Origin: UBA6544 sp049601975
GTDB taxonomy: Bacteria; Pseudomonadota; Alphaproteobacteria; UBA8366
Reading direction: 5' to 3'
NCBI GenBank assembly: GCA_049601975.1
Contig: JBMYRC010000001.1
Span: 62,001 to 126,000 of the forward strand
DNA: 64,000 bases
Shown here piece after piece: positions 35,501-43,944 of the stretch. The notes under the pieces are model-generated. The model had not been told where the DNA came from. It was given only the letters and a program-made list of their open reading frames with translations, and did no database searches. Positions within the stretch are counted from its first letter, which is position 1. The number at the start of each line of letters is the position of its first letter. Both the position numbers and the translations under genes were made by a program.

Positions 35501-35654
35501 GTGGGTCGTCTTCGGGGGCCTTGGCATATCCACGGTCTTCACGCTGATCCTCATTCCGGTCATCTACAGTCTGTTGGCCCCTTTGGCGCGGCCGCGCGCG
35601 CATGCGGGTGTGCGTCTTGACCGCGAATTGCGTGAGTTCGAGGCGGCGGAATAA
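32568..35654 (+). CDS. RND efflux permease (AcrB/MexF-like)
   Basis: A 1028-residue resistance-nodulation-division pump. It has 12 predicted membrane helices in two repeats, each followed by a large periplasmic domain, and the helix-4 proton-relay segment TGMIVDDAIVVVENI. The second-half signature GLMAKNGILVVEFADQ is also present. The length is normal for the HAE1 family, and the residues match multidrug rather than heavy-metal pumps. It is coupled to the adaptor by ATGA overlap. No regulator is found nearby; ftsK diverges upstream. Confidence 0.95.
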   Translation: MNRISDLPSLSVRRPTLVVVLNLLIVIAGLAAIQGVEVRELPDVDRPVVTVRAFFDGASPETMDAEVTSVIEGAVARVSGVQTINAASEENNARIRGEFSPDADLDVAANDIREAVAGIERDLPEGVEDITIVKADADSLPIIRLALVSDKLSQEDLTRLAEEDIGAELTAIPGVAAVELFGDQEQVLRVVIDPLRLASYGLSIDDVASVLSSTSLDVPAGSFKSNDQLLMVRADASVWRPEAIERLAIKEDIRIADVGQAFYGPAEAESHSLLNGRKVVGLGIIRRAQSNTITISDEVGKAIERLNRRLKDIDLVVISDDAHFIRSSVREVIVSLSIAVLVVIAVIYMFMGSLRSTLIPAVAIPIALVGTIAAIWLLGFSINILTLLALVLATGMIVDDAIVVVENIQRQRNLGLKPFAASVIGTRQVFFAVLATTATLISVFLPIAFLPSTAGKLFTEFGFVLAIAVAISSFVALSLCPMLASRLPAESGKRVGGVMDRAGDWIVSLYRRLLDFTLRARILVIGCAIVLASTALIVFPSIDRELLPREDRGAIIVMMQGPDGVGLDYMDRQSARAEALLEPLRESGEVTNILSIVGRWDLNRNYIIAPLAPWSERSRSQQEIAKSLRGPLKAIPGATARIRTPNSLNLRRAGGRVELTLTGSNYKDIAAAADGFLDVLRTKAPELEDLEIEFQQTQPQLSLTVDRRRAEDLGIPIEGIVNTLRAMVDGFEVAELNVEDRSVPVMLESAAGAIDDPSDLKNLFVRSAGGKLVPLSAFVTLTEEGVAAELDRSAQKRAIEIEASLPPGYAMHKAVERIEDLADESLPPGIGLHFINEAATLKDTSNEVAITFAIAVLVVLLVLAAQFESLLSALVIILTVPFGLAAAVFSLKLTGTSINIYSQIGLVMLVGLMAKNGILVVEFADQLRDRGHSVLEAVHEAAMTRLRPVMMTMLSTVLGALPLILGSGAGAEARGAIGWVVFGGLGISTVFTLILIPVIYSLLAPLARPRAHAGVRLDRELREFEAAE

Positions 35655-35672
35655 TTCACAAGGAAGCGACGT

Positions 35673-36731
35673 ATGGAATTCGGCATCAGTTGTAACAAGA
35701 TCGACGAAGTCGGCGTCGCCGTTCATGCGGAGAACCTCGGCTACGATTTTTGCTGGATGACGGACAGCCCGATGATCCGGTCCAACGTTTGGTCGGTGAT
35801 GACCTTGGTGGCGCAACAGACCCAGCGCTTGCGCCTTGGCACCGGTGTCGCGGTGCCGGGATTACGTCTGGCACCGGTGGCGGCGAACGGTATCGCCACG
35901 ATCAATCGTCTGGCACCGGGACGGTGTTTTATGGGGCTCGGCACCGGCAATACGGCGATGCGGATGTTGGGACATCCACCGGCGAAGGTGGCAGAGTTCA
36001 AGGAATACATCCGGGTCGTGAGCGCTTTGTTGCGCGGTGAAGAAGTCGAGTTCACGCTCGACGGTGTGACCCATCCGATCACCTTTGCCAATCAGGATTT
36101 CGGCTACATCAACGTGACGGACCCTGTTCCGGTTCACGTGGGTGGCTTCGGGCCGCGCGCACAGGCGCTGGCCGGTGAGCTTGGCGATGGATTGATTACT
36201 GGGATCCCGCGTGGCGGCTCCATCACGCGAGCACTTGCGAATGTCCGCCGTGGGGCCGAACGGGCGGGCCGTTCGTTGGACGATTTCAAGACCTACGCCT
36301 TGGTGAATCTCTTGATGTTGGAGCCGGGTGAGACCCTCGAGTCAGAGCGGGCAATTGCCGAAATTGGCTCCGGTATCATGGTGAATGTTCACTATCTGGT
36401 CGAACGCTGGAAGGAGACCGGCGAGGATCCACCTGATTACGTAAAGCCGATCTGGAAGGACTATCTGGCCTTCTTGGAAGAAGGTGATGGAGCGCGACAG
36501 CATCAGGAGATGCACAAAAGCCATTACAGCTATCTCGACCCCAAAGAGGCTCGGTTCATCACGCCGGAAATGATACGTACCTTTAGCGTGGCGGGGCAGC
36601 CTGAAGAAATCGTCGAACAGTTGAGAGAGTATGAGCGCCAGGGTTTAGATGGGATCAATTTTATCCCAACCCTAGACCAGCAATACCGCCTGATCGAAGA
36701 TTTCGCGCGCAAAGTTATTTCGCGGATGTAG
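35673..36731 (+). CDS. LLM class flavin-dependent oxidoreductase
   Basis: A 352-residue luciferase-like TIM barrel. Characteristic parts are the N-terminal AENLGYDFCWMTDS, RLRLGTGVAVPGLR, the glycine-rich GRCFMGLGTGNTAM and GGFGPRAQALAGELGDGL. Members use FMN or F420 to oxidise small substrates; the long internal insertion resembles the methylenetetrahydromethanopterin-reductase-like group. It begins 18 bp after the RND permease, so it may be co-transcribed. It is convergent with amtB; a strong terminator in the gap is oriented for amtB. Confidence 0.9.
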   Translation: MEFGISCNKIDEVGVAVHAENLGYDFCWMTDSPMIRSNVWSVMTLVAQQTQRLRLGTGVAVPGLRLAPVAANGIATINRLAPGRCFMGLGTGNTAMRMLGHPPAKVAEFKEYIRVVSALLRGEEVEFTLDGVTHPITFANQDFGYINVTDPVPVHVGGFGPRAQALAGELGDGLITGIPRGGSITRALANVRRGAERAGRSLDDFKTYALVNLLMLEPGETLESERAIAEIGSGIMVNVHYLVERWKETGEDPPDYVKPIWKDYLAFLEEGDGARQHQEMHKSHYSYLDPKEARFITPEMIRTFSVAGQPEEIVEQLREYERQGLDGINFIPTLDQQYRLIEDFARKVISRM

Positions 36732-36751
36732 CCTTATATCGGCAGAGGCGT

Positions 36752-36777
36752 AAAAAAAAGGGGAGCCGAAGCTCCCC
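36752..36777 (-). terminator. Rho-independent terminator of glnK-amtB
   Basis: On the minus strand GGGGAGC (36777-36771) pairs with GCTCCCC (36766-36760) around a TTCG tetraloop, followed directly by eight T residues (36759-36752). This is a textbook intrinsic terminator facing the end of amtB. On the plus strand the hairpin lacks a following T run, so it would not efficiently terminate the LLM gene. Confidence 0.92.
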
Positions 36778-36818
36778 TGAGTTTCGCGCTGGGGGCGCTG
36801 GGGGTAGTGTTCTTGCTT

Positions 36819-36848
36819 GGGGCGGCGGCGAATTTTTTCCGCCGCCCC
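36819..36848 (-). other. Second GC-rich hairpin just after amtB
   Basis: GGGGCGGCGG at 36819-36828 pairs perfectly with CCGCCGCCCC at 36839-36848, giving ten GC pairs around a ten-base loop. It begins about 12 bases after the amtB stop and precedes the T-tailed terminator at 36752-36777. Without a T tail it probably protects the 3' end of the transcript or pauses polymerase. Confidence 0.6.
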
Positions 36849-36860
36849 TTACAAATTTGA

Positions 36861-38225
36861 TTAGAGGGTTTGGGATCCCTTGCCGAATTCGGGATAGGCT
36901 TCCATCCCAAGTTCGGACTTGTCGAGGCCAGCTAATTCATCTTCCTCGGAGACCCGGATTCCTATTGTTGCCTTGAGGATCAGCCACAAGATAGCGCTGG
37001 TCACCGTCACGAAAGCACCGATCAGCAACACGCCCCACAATTGGGTGAGAAGCGATCCGCTGCCAAAGATACCGACTGCCAACGTGCCCCAAATACCGGC
37101 GACAAGGTGAGCAGAAATAGCACCAACCACATCGTCTATCTTAAGCTTATCTAGCAGCGGTACGGCGATCACGACAAGCAGGCCACCGATACCACCGACG
37201 ACGATTGCCATTAGATGGTTTTGTAGATCGGGTCCTGCCGTGATCGAGACCAATCCGGCAATCGCCCCATTAAGAGTTAATGTCAGATCGACTTTCTTGT
37301 AGAGCAACTGGGATAAAGCCATCGCTGCGATCACACCAGCGGCTGCCGCCAGATTGGTATTGACGTAGACAATGGACATCGCGGTGGCGTCGGATGCGCT
37401 GCCGAGAGCGAGTTGCGAGCCGCCGTTGAAGCCAAACCATCCGAACCAAAGGATGAATGTACCGAGAGTGGCCAATGGCAAGTTTGCGCCAGGCAATGGG
37501 TATATCTCGCCGTTAGGTCCAAATTTTCCTTTGCGCGCGCCAAGGATAATTGCGCCGGTAAGCGCCGCCCAGCCGCCGGTTGAGTGCACCAGGGTCGATC
37601 CGGCGAAGTCGGAGAAACCCATTTCGTTCAAAACGCCTTCTCCCCAAACCCAGGAGGCTTGAATCGGATAGATGATGGCGCTCAAGAACACGACGAAGAT
37701 CAGAAATGGCCATATTTTAATACGCTCGGCCAAGGTGCCCGAGACAATTGACGCCGCGGTGGCGACGAAAACCATTTGGAAGAACCAGTCCGACATTACG
37801 GAATAACCATTGCCGGTGACGGCTGCGGTCATTTCGTCGGTAGCTTTCTCAGCGCCGAGGAGTGCGAGTTCCGCCTCGGAGGAATTGTAAAGGAAGCTAA
37901 AGGTTCCCATCCAACCGCCTTTCGGCACATCGACATACATCAGGCTGTAGCCGACCAAGTAAAACATTATGCCCGCGGTCGAATAGAGCGCGATGTTCTT
38001 AAGACAGATCGCGGCTGTGTTTTTGCTGCGCACTAAGCCTGATTCAAGCATTGCGAAGCCGGCCGCCATCCACATGACGAGGAAGCCGTGAACCAGGAAG
38101 GAAAACGTGTTAAAGACGAAGGCGGTCTCGCCTTCGACGGCTGCTTGCCCGGTACTTGCCAGGGTCGAAAGACCTAGGGTCGTGGCGCCAAGCAATGATA
38201 AATTTCGGAAGCGTCTTAACATCAT
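36861..38225 (-). CDS. amtB: Ammonium transporter AmtB
   Basis: A 454-residue Amt/Rh channel with an N-terminal signal-like segment (to about residue 28, ending STGQAA) and eleven membrane helices. The signature region around LVHSTGGWAALTGAIILGAR holds a conserved pore-region His, and the ammonium transporter signature DFAGSTLVHSTGG is intact. It takes up ammonium at low nitrogen and is blocked by the PII protein. It lies 13 bp after glnK in the usual glnK-amtB operon, which ends in the tandem hairpins downstream. Confidence 0.96.
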   Translation of the reverse strand: MMLRRFRNLSLLGATTLGLSTLASTGQAAVEGETAFVFNTFSFLVHGFLVMWMAAGFAMLESGLVRSKNTAAICLKNIALYSTAGIMFYLVGYSLMYVDVPKGGWMGTFSFLYNSSEAELALLGAEKATDEMTAAVTGNGYSVMSDWFFQMVFVATAASIVSGTLAERIKIWPFLIFVVFLSAIIYPIQASWVWGEGVLNEMGFSDFAGSTLVHSTGGWAALTGAIILGARKGKFGPNGEIYPLPGANLPLATLGTFILWFGWFGFNGGSQLALGSASDATAMSIVYVNTNLAAAAGVIAAMALSQLLYKKVDLTLTLNGAIAGLVSITAGPDLQNHLMAIVVGGIGGLLVVIAVPLLDKLKIDDVVGAISAHLVAGIWGTLAVGIFGSGSLLTQLWGVLLIGAFVTVTSAILWLILKATIGIRVSEEDELAGLDKSELGMEAYPEFGKGSQTL

Positions 38226-38238
38226 TTAAATCCTCCTT

Positions 38239-38577
38239 TTAGAGCGCTTCGATATCCGCCTCGCCGGTGCGGATACGAACCGCCTTGGCGAGGTCGAGCA
38301 CGAAAATTTTGCCATCTCCGATGCGTTCGGTTTTCGCCGCGCGTTCGATGGTCTCCACGGCGCGTTCAACGAGATCGTCGTTTACCGCCAAATCGATTTT
38401 CACTTTGGGCAGAAAGCTGACCGCGTATTCTGCGCCTCGATAGACTTCGGTCTGACCCTTTTGTCGCCCGAACCCTTTTACTTCGCTGACGGTCATTCCC
38501 TCGATGCCGAGCTCGGTCAGCGCTTCGCGTACCTCGTCCAGCTTGAATGGCTTAATTACAGCCATGATCATCTTCAT
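38239..38577 (-). CDS. glnK: Nitrogen regulatory protein P-II (GlnK)
   Basis: A 112-residue PII protein. The T-loop reads GRQKGQTEVYRGAEYAVSF with the uridylylation site at Tyr51, which fits the start ATG at 38577 exactly. The B-loop RIGDGKIFVLDL is intact. It senses ATP, ADP and 2-oxoglutarate and gates AmtB. GGAGGG lies ten bases before the start. The pairing with amtB indicates the GlnK paralogue. A sigma-54 promoter candidate sits about 75-90 bp upstream. Confidence 0.96.
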   Translation of the reverse strand: MKMIMAVIKPFKLDEVREALTELGIEGMTVSEVKGFGRQKGQTEVYRGAEYAVSFLPKVKIDLAVNDDLVERAVETIERAAKTERIGDGKIFVLDLAKAVRIRTGEADIEAL

Positions 38578-38650
38578 TCGTGCGTCCCTCCGCGGTTTGT
38601 TCGCACTTCCGCCACGCGGTATACGCAGCGCTGTCGCAGAACACTTAGAA

Positions 38651-38665
38651 CCAAGAATCGTGCCG
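38651..38665 (-). promoter_or_regulatory. Candidate sigma-54 promoter of glnK-amtB
   Basis: The minus strand reads CGGCACGATTCTTGG (38665-38651). It matches the sigma-54 consensus TGGCACG-N4-TTGC except for C at the first base and GG instead of GC at -12. Spacing between the -24 GG and the -12 element is exact. Its location about 75 bp upstream of glnK fits NtrC-controlled expression. A mapped transcription start would settle it. Confidence 0.55.
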
Positions 38666-38866
38666 TTTGCTCGAATCTAAAAATAATTGTTTATTTTTAA
38701 CATGTTAATTTCTTGTCGGGATTCGGGAAGACGGAAATCAAGTGTAGGCATGATTAAAAAATAACCAAACTAGAGGAAGAGATTAAAAATTAGGCAATCT
38801 CTTGTGCTGGACATCATTTGATTGAGATATGAAGCTGTGTGTAAGGTTAAAAACGTGGACAATAAG

Positions 38867-40093
38867 ATGTCTGTACGATTCGAAGTCGTCATCGTAGGCG
38901 GCGGCATGGCGGGTATGACGCTAGGGTGCGGCCTTGCGGGGTGCGGCATTGCGACGGCGGTTATTGAACGGCTGGATCCTGCTACGATGAGCAAAACGGA
39001 CTTCGATGGGCGGACTACATCGATCGCCCACGGTTCCGCTCAAGTTCTGAAAGGGATCGGCCTGTGGCCGCTGATCGCGGATGAGGCTGAGCCAATTTTT
39101 GATATCCGCGTGGCGGACGGCCATCCCTCGCGGGGCGTCTCGCCATTGTTCTTGCATTACGACTATAACGAGGTCGGCGACGACCCCTTCGGCTACATTA
39201 TTGAGAACCGGGTTATTCGCGGCGAATTATCCCAGCTCGGGGGCCAACTCGAAAATTTAACGATTATCGCTCCGGCCTCGGTTAAGACCGTCGAACGTCA
39301 TGCGGACTGTGCTGACGTCATGCTTGAAGACGGGCGTGTCCTGCAGACGTCGCTCGTCGTTGGTGCGGATGGCCGCAATTCACCGTTGCGGAAATCCGCC
39401 GGTATCGGGGCACGTGAATTTCGCTATAATCAAACGGCCATTGTCTGCACGGTGTCGCATGAGCGGGCGCATGCTGGTGTCGCCGTCGAACTGTTCTTAC
39501 CGAGTGGTCCCTTTGCTATGCTGCCTATGACTGGACAGCGCACGAACATCGTATGGACCGAGCGCGCGGACCTGGCCCAGGCATTTCTCGATCTAGGCGA
39601 TGCAGGGTTCCTCGGAGAAGTGCAGCGACGTTTTGGCGATTGGTTGGGCGATCTCAATTTAGTAGGGCCTCGCTTCACTTATCCTTTGGGATTGATGCAT
39701 GCGGATCGGTATACGGACCGGCGATTGGCGCTCATCAGCGAGGCCGCCCACGCTATTCATCCGATCGCGGGGCAAGGACTCAACCTCGGAATTCGCGACG
39801 TCGCCGCCTTGGCTGAAGCTGTAGTCGATGCGGTGCGGTTGGGGTTGGAGCCAGCGGACGCCACGGTGCTGGACCGCTATGAGGCTTGGCGACGGATCGA
39901 TAACACGACCTTGGTCGCGGTGACCGATATTTTGAACCGTCTGTTCTCAAACGATGTGGCGCCGATACGGGCTGCCCGCGACTTGGGCCTTGCGGGTGTC
40001 GGTGCGATTCCACCGTTAAAGCGGGTCTTTATGCGCCATGCGATGGGGGTAGTCGGGGATTTACCGCGCTTAGTGCGTGGCGAAACGCTTTAG
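38867..40093 (+). CDS. UbiH/UbiF/COQ6-family FAD-dependent monooxygenase
   Basis: A 408-residue flavoprotein hydroxylase. It has the N-terminal FAD motif VIVGGGMAGMTLG, the middle VVGADGRNSPLR, and the second FAD/ribityl motif ISEAAHAIHPIAGQGLNLGIRD, where the more usual GD is SE. The family hydroxylates the ubiquinone ring. The ATG at 38867 places the FAD motif at the usual position; a GTG at 38855 with AAGG upstream is possible. No other ubiquinone genes are adjacent. It is probably ubiH or ubiF, but the position hydroxylated cannot be told. Confidence 0.87.
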   Translation: MSVRFEVVIVGGGMAGMTLGCGLAGCGIATAVIERLDPATMSKTDFDGRTTSIAHGSAQVLKGIGLWPLIADEAEPIFDIRVADGHPSRGVSPLFLHYDYNEVGDDPFGYIIENRVIRGELSQLGGQLENLTIIAPASVKTVERHADCADVMLEDGRVLQTSLVVGADGRNSPLRKSAGIGAREFRYNQTAIVCTVSHERAHAGVAVELFLPSGPFAMLPMTGQRTNIVWTERADLAQAFLDLGDAGFLGEVQRRFGDWLGDLNLVGPRFTYPLGLMHADRYTDRRLALISEAAHAIHPIAGQGLNLGIRDVAALAEAVVDAVRLGLEPADATVLDRYEAWRRIDNTTLVAVTDILNRLFSNDVAPIRAARDLGLAGVGAIPPLKRVFMRHAMGVVGDLPRLVRGETL

Positions 40094-40190
40094 CGTTCCT
40101 CTCGAAGCCGTGTTGCCTGCCGCTTGACAGAACGCCCAGCGAAGCCTCAGCATCAATTTAATTAGATGAAAATTTCTTGGGGAGATAACC

Positions 40191-40589
40191 ATGTCTAAAC
40201 TCCGGCATATCGCCGTGACCGTTCCTGATTTGGAAGAGGCAGCAAGCTTTTACGAGAAGACCTTTGAAATGACGCGCTCGCAAGTCTCTGACATCGCGAT
40301 TTTATTGACCGATGGTGTCGTCAGCTTGGCGATTTTGAAGTTCCAGTCGGATGAGCAGGCGGGAGATGAACGCGGTAAGGACTTCCACGGACTCCACCAT
40401 ATGGGTTTTGTCGTCGAAGATATCGATGCCATGCAAGATACCATTAAGGACAATGGCGGGCGCTATCACATGCAACTGCCGAACACGCCGGATGGTGCCT
40501 CGGAGATTAAGTTCCGTGACCCGAATGGCGTCGTCTTCGATATCGTCACGACCCAATATGCTGATAAGGCCTGGGGCGTCGGGGACTGA
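40191..40589 (+). CDS. VOC (glyoxalase/bleomycin resistance) family protein
   Basis: A 132-residue single vicinal-oxygen-chelate domain pair. It starts LRHIAVTVPDLEEAASFYEKTF with the first metal-ligand His, continues with GLHHMGFVVEDI (second His) and ends with IKFRDPNGVVFDIV. It resembles lactoylglutathione lyase and methylmalonyl-CoA epimerase relatives, but the substrate is unknown. The ATG follows GGGGAGATAACC. It is convergent with the following MDR gene, 10 bp apart. Confidence 0.88.
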   Translation: MSKLRHIAVTVPDLEEAASFYEKTFEMTRSQVSDIAILLTDGVVSLAILKFQSDEQAGDERGKDFHGLHHMGFVVEDIDAMQDTIKDNGGRYHMQLPNTPDGASEIKFRDPNGVVFDIVTTQYADKAWGVGD

Positions 40590-40599
40590 CGATACACCG

Positions 40600-41556
40600 T
40601 CAATCGATGTGAAGGACGGCTTTACCGAGGAATTTTCGGTCGATCAAGTCTTGTGCGACACGATTGATCTCGGTCCAGGATGCTTCGCGTTCTACGGCGC
40701 AGTTGAGCTTTCCGTCCGCGACAAGCGAGAGTAAGCGCGGCAAGTTTTCGCTTGGCGGAGAGGTTGCGCTTTTCGCATAGAGATGAAACCCCATCATTTG
40801 CGCCAGGCCGATCCGCATGAATTGGCCGATATCAACGGGGATTTCCGGTGTGTCCGTGACACCGTAGCAAACGCAAATTCCATCGGGTGCCAGAGCCGGG
40901 ATTGCGTTTGCCAGTATCGCACCACTGACGCCATCGGTGATGAGGCGAAACCCTTCGTGTTCACCGAATTCGCGGCCATCCGCGGTCACGATCGTCGGAT
41001 ACTCGCCAAGAGATTTAATAAAGGATTTTTGTTCCGCGCGGCGAATTTGGGCGAAGGCTGTGGCACCGGCGAGCGCCGCCAATTGCACAGCGAACATGCC
41101 AACGCCGCCTGTGGCACCGGTTATTAGTGCTTCGCGGCCCAGCAGACTGGTTGCCGCATCGACTGAATGCAGCGCCGTCAGACCGGCGACGGGTAATGTG
41201 GCTGCCTGTGCATCGGAGACACCGTCCGGAACGGGCGCGATATATGATGTGGGAACGGCGACCAATTCCGCCCATCCTTCCATGCGCGTGGAGAAGCCAA
41301 CGACCCGCGTATTCGCGGCCGGGCCAGTTCCGTCTGCGGCGGGCGTGTCGATTGTGCCGACGAAATCCCAGCCGATTTGAAGCGCGCCGTCGGCGGTTCT
41401 TTGTGCGCGGCGTAATTCACCCCGGTTTAATGAAATAGCAGTAACCCAAACGAGCGCTTCGTTGGAGAACGGCGCGCGGGACATACCTGCCACTATGGTA
41501 ACGATTTCGTCGGCACTCTCAGAGGCGACAACCCGGCGGGTTTCGGTATTTGGCAT
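40600..41556 (-). CDS. Zinc-free MDR family quinone oxidoreductase-like protein
   Basis: A 318-residue alcohol-dehydrogenase-like protein. It has the GroES-like N-terminal half (NRGELRRAQ, GWDFVGTI), LPVAGLTALHSVDA, and the nucleotide-binding ITGATGGVGMFAVQLAALAG. The zinc ligands of true alcohol dehydrogenases are missing, so quinone or enone reduction with NADPH is likely. The ATG at 41556 is chosen over the TTG/ATG a few codons upstream. It is followed on the same strand by nothing close and preceded by an MFS gene. Confidence 0.88.
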   Translation of the reverse strand: MPNTETRRVVASESADEIVTIVAGMSRAPFSNEALVWVTAISLNRGELRRAQRTADGALQIGWDFVGTIDTPAADGTGPAANTRVVGFSTRMEGWAELVAVPTSYIAPVPDGVSDAQAATLPVAGLTALHSVDAATSLLGREALITGATGGVGMFAVQLAALAGATAFAQIRRAEQKSFIKSLGEYPTIVTADGREFGEHEGFRLITDGVSGAILANAIPALAPDGICVCYGVTDTPEIPVDIGQFMRIGLAQMMGFHLYAKSATSPPSENLPRLLSLVADGKLNCAVEREASWTEINRVAQDLIDRKFLGKAVLHID

Positions 41557-41586
41557 AATGAGCACTCGTTTGATTGAATGACGGAT

Positions 41587-42858
41587 TTAGCTAGGCGTGC
41601 TGACCGACGGTTTTTCCGTTTTCCGGGATAACAAAATCATCAGCATACCCATGATAGACGTAATGGGGATTAGCAAGAAGGCGATTTGATAGGCATGTAA
41701 ATCGTATAGCCGCGCACTGTTCTCTGTGTCACCGTTCCAATAGAGATCGAGCAAAAGGCCGGTTACAGGTTGGAAGACCGCGCCAGAGAGAATCATCAAC
41801 ATATTTGTAAAGGCAAAGACCGAACCGCGTGCATTGTCCGGCGCTAGGTCGCCGGATATGGCGAAGATCAAAATTATGACCCCCGAGCCGAGACCGCCGA
41901 TAAGCATTAAAGCCGCAATGGCTATCGTTGGAAGGTCCGGTAAATAGATCGCGGCCGATAAGCTCGTCATTGCGACAGCAATGCCAACAATAAGGGGTTT
42001 GCGGCGTTGACCCATTTTGTCTGAAAGCCACCCGCTCAAGAATGCACCCGTGCCCCAACCAATCAGCATTGTCGCGGTGAGCGATGCGGCGAGCGGGCGT
42101 GGTAGCCCGTGTATTTGCATCAGGAATGGTACGCCCCAGAGTGCGCCGAAAATAAATACCGGAGCCGCTGCGATAGCGCCGCCACAACCGACGAGCCAAA
42201 CTTGCGGCTGGCAAAGGGCCGAAGTGAAGGTTATTAAAATCTCCTTCATGGTGAATGTATCGGTACTCGTGGTCCCCTCTGTTTTCTGGCGCCCGACAAG
42301 AGTGAAGACGGCAATCGAGAGGACAATTCCCGTTACGCAGAGTCCCCACATGGTCATTCGCCATCCAACAGCATCGACCAGAGTTCCGCCCAGGACTTGG
42401 CCGGAAAATCCACCGAACATCCCAAAGAACATACCGGCCCCGGATAGCATAGAGAAGCGCGATGGTGAAAAATGCAGTGCGGTGATTTTGAGCACGGCGA
42501 CCCAGGCAAAGGCGGAACCGGCACCGATCAGGATGCGTCCGAGATAAGCCATTTCGATCGTGTCGGTCGTCGCGAAGAGCGCACTACCCGCCACCGCTAA
42601 GATCAAAGCGGAGGCATAAGGAACGCCAGGTCCCCATCGGTCGATCAGTGCACCGACAGGGAGTTGCATCGCGGCATAGACATAGAAATATAACGAGGAC
42701 AGTGTGCCTAAGACGACGCCGCTGACGGCAAAATCCGCCATTAGGTGGTCAACCATGACGCTGGGAATGACGCGCTGGAACCAGGCATAAAAGAACCCAA
42801 AGGCGCCAAGACCCCACACCAAATAGGCAAAACTGAGGTTTTTCTTATCTTCGCTCAC
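41587..42858 (-). CDS. MFS transporter
   Basis: A 423-residue inner-membrane protein with about 12 membrane helices. It shows the MFS inter-helix motif GALIDRWGPGVPYA after helix 2 and GWLSDKMGQRRKPL in the second half. The substrate is not evident; the pattern resembles metabolite carriers rather than drug exporters. It starts with GTG (MSEDKKNL), and no clear ribosome site is seen. It lies 30 bp before the MDR oxidoreductase on the same strand, suggesting one operon. Confidence 0.85.
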   Translation of the reverse strand: MSEDKKNLSFAYLVWGLGAFGFFYAWFQRVIPSVMVDHLMADFAVSGVVLGTLSSLYFYVYAAMQLPVGALIDRWGPGVPYASALILAVAGSALFATTDTIEMAYLGRILIGAGSAFAWVAVLKITALHFSPSRFSMLSGAGMFFGMFGGFSGQVLGGTLVDAVGWRMTMWGLCVTGIVLSIAVFTLVGRQKTEGTTSTDTFTMKEILITFTSALCQPQVWLVGCGGAIAAAPVFIFGALWGVPFLMQIHGLPRPLAASLTATMLIGWGTGAFLSGWLSDKMGQRRKPLIVGIAVAMTSLSAAIYLPDLPTIAIAALMLIGGLGSGVIILIFAISGDLAPDNARGSVFAFTNMLMILSGAVFQPVTGLLLDLYWNGDTENSARLYDLHAYQIAFLLIPITSIMGMLMILLSRKTEKPSVSTPS

Positions 42859-43032
42859 GGGAGGTGATCTTTATCTCGCACTTTGGTTACCCCAATAGGG
42901 TAGCGAAGCGGTTTAGCGCGCTTTAGCAGGTGGCGCAATGGACGCATGTTTCTCGTAAGGTGAATTCGGTAATAGTGCGCGCGATGTTGGAAAACGAAAC
43001 ATTCGATGCGGCGGGTATAGAGTTGATTGTAG

Positions 43033-43590
43033 CGGCAGGTCCGCACCGGTTTGCCCGAGAAATTCGACAGCTACGGCGAATATGAGCGGCATGTCCGCAT
43101 GCCCGTCGACGCTGTATTGGTGGAAGATCCTTCAAAGATTTGGTGGGATGTGCGCCCGCACGGAATATTCCCGGCCTTGGAAATGCGGATCGCCGATATT
43201 TATACGCGGATGGAAGACGGTATTACGATCGCAGCGATTTACGCATCCTTGTTAGCCATGTTGACTCGCCTTCGGCATGGAAATCAGCGGTGGAGAGTGC
43301 ACTCAAACATGTTGGTGCGTGAGAACCGCTGGCTCGCAGAGCGCTACGGCTATGACGACGGTTTGGTAAATTTCGGGTGTGGCGAACGCGTGCCATACGC
43401 GGATTTACTCGAGGAGATTATCGCTTTGGTGTGCGCTGACGCGCAGATGGTCGGCTGTTTGGTGGAAGTGTCACGCGCGCGTGACATGGTTGCCAACAGG
43501 ACGAGCGCCAATCACCAAGTAGCGATCTCCGAGAAAGCCAAATTGGATGGTGCTGAAGAGCGAGTGGGGCTCGTCACGGCTGTCAATTGA
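43033..43590 (+). pseudogene. C-terminal remnant of a carboxylate-amine ligase (YbdK/GCS2 family)
   Basis: The frame from 43033 (RQVRTGLPEKFDSYGEYERHV) to the stop at 43590 matches the last half of the YbdK-type glutamate-cysteine ligase family. It includes the conserved SKIWWDVRPHGIFPALEMRI and NRWLAERYGYDDGLVNFG. The first half, with the ATP site, is absent: a TAG at 43030-43032 precedes it and the upstream DNA shows no related sequence. The product would lack activity. Intact relatives have about 370-400 residues. Confidence 0.75.
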
Positions 43591-43944
43591 CTAGCGGTGG
43601 AGACGTTAATCCAATAGGCGCTTGGCCGCAGGTTCGTCATGGAAAGTCAGATTTCATTGTGATGATCTCTAGATCAGACCTACATAAGTTCCAATAGAAT
43701 GATTGCCCCGGTTCCACTCTTAATGCCGTCAACATTTCAGCCGAACGCATTTTATCGAGAGAAAGCTGCACATGTCCCCTAATCAGAAAACCTATTTTCG
43801 TTGGGTAGGTAAGAATACGAATCGTTCCGGAGGGGCCAAAAAAGTTATGTGCAAGGCCAACTTCGGCGCCGATATCCAATTACCGAATATGCTCAAGGGT
43901 ATCGACGTCCGGCGCCAGCAAGCGGCTGGATAAAGGGGGGCAGC
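43591..43944. other. Gene-free stretch between ligase remnant and TauD gene
   Basis: No convincing gene is seen in these 354 bases. An 80-codon frame on the minus strand (43879-43637, ending EIITMKSDFP) has no ribosome site or recognisable motif, and neither strand shows a terminator with a T run. The GGGGGGCAGC before 43945 is the ribosome site of the dioxygenase gene. Confidence 0.5.

Noticed and set aside
36778..36812. Short GGGGGCGCTG-type direct repeats after the amtB terminator
   Set aside because: Only two adjacent imperfect copies are present; there is no array or element structure.
43637..43879. An 80-codon minus-strand frame
   Set aside because: It has no ribosome site, no known motif and no neighbour context; it was not called a gene.
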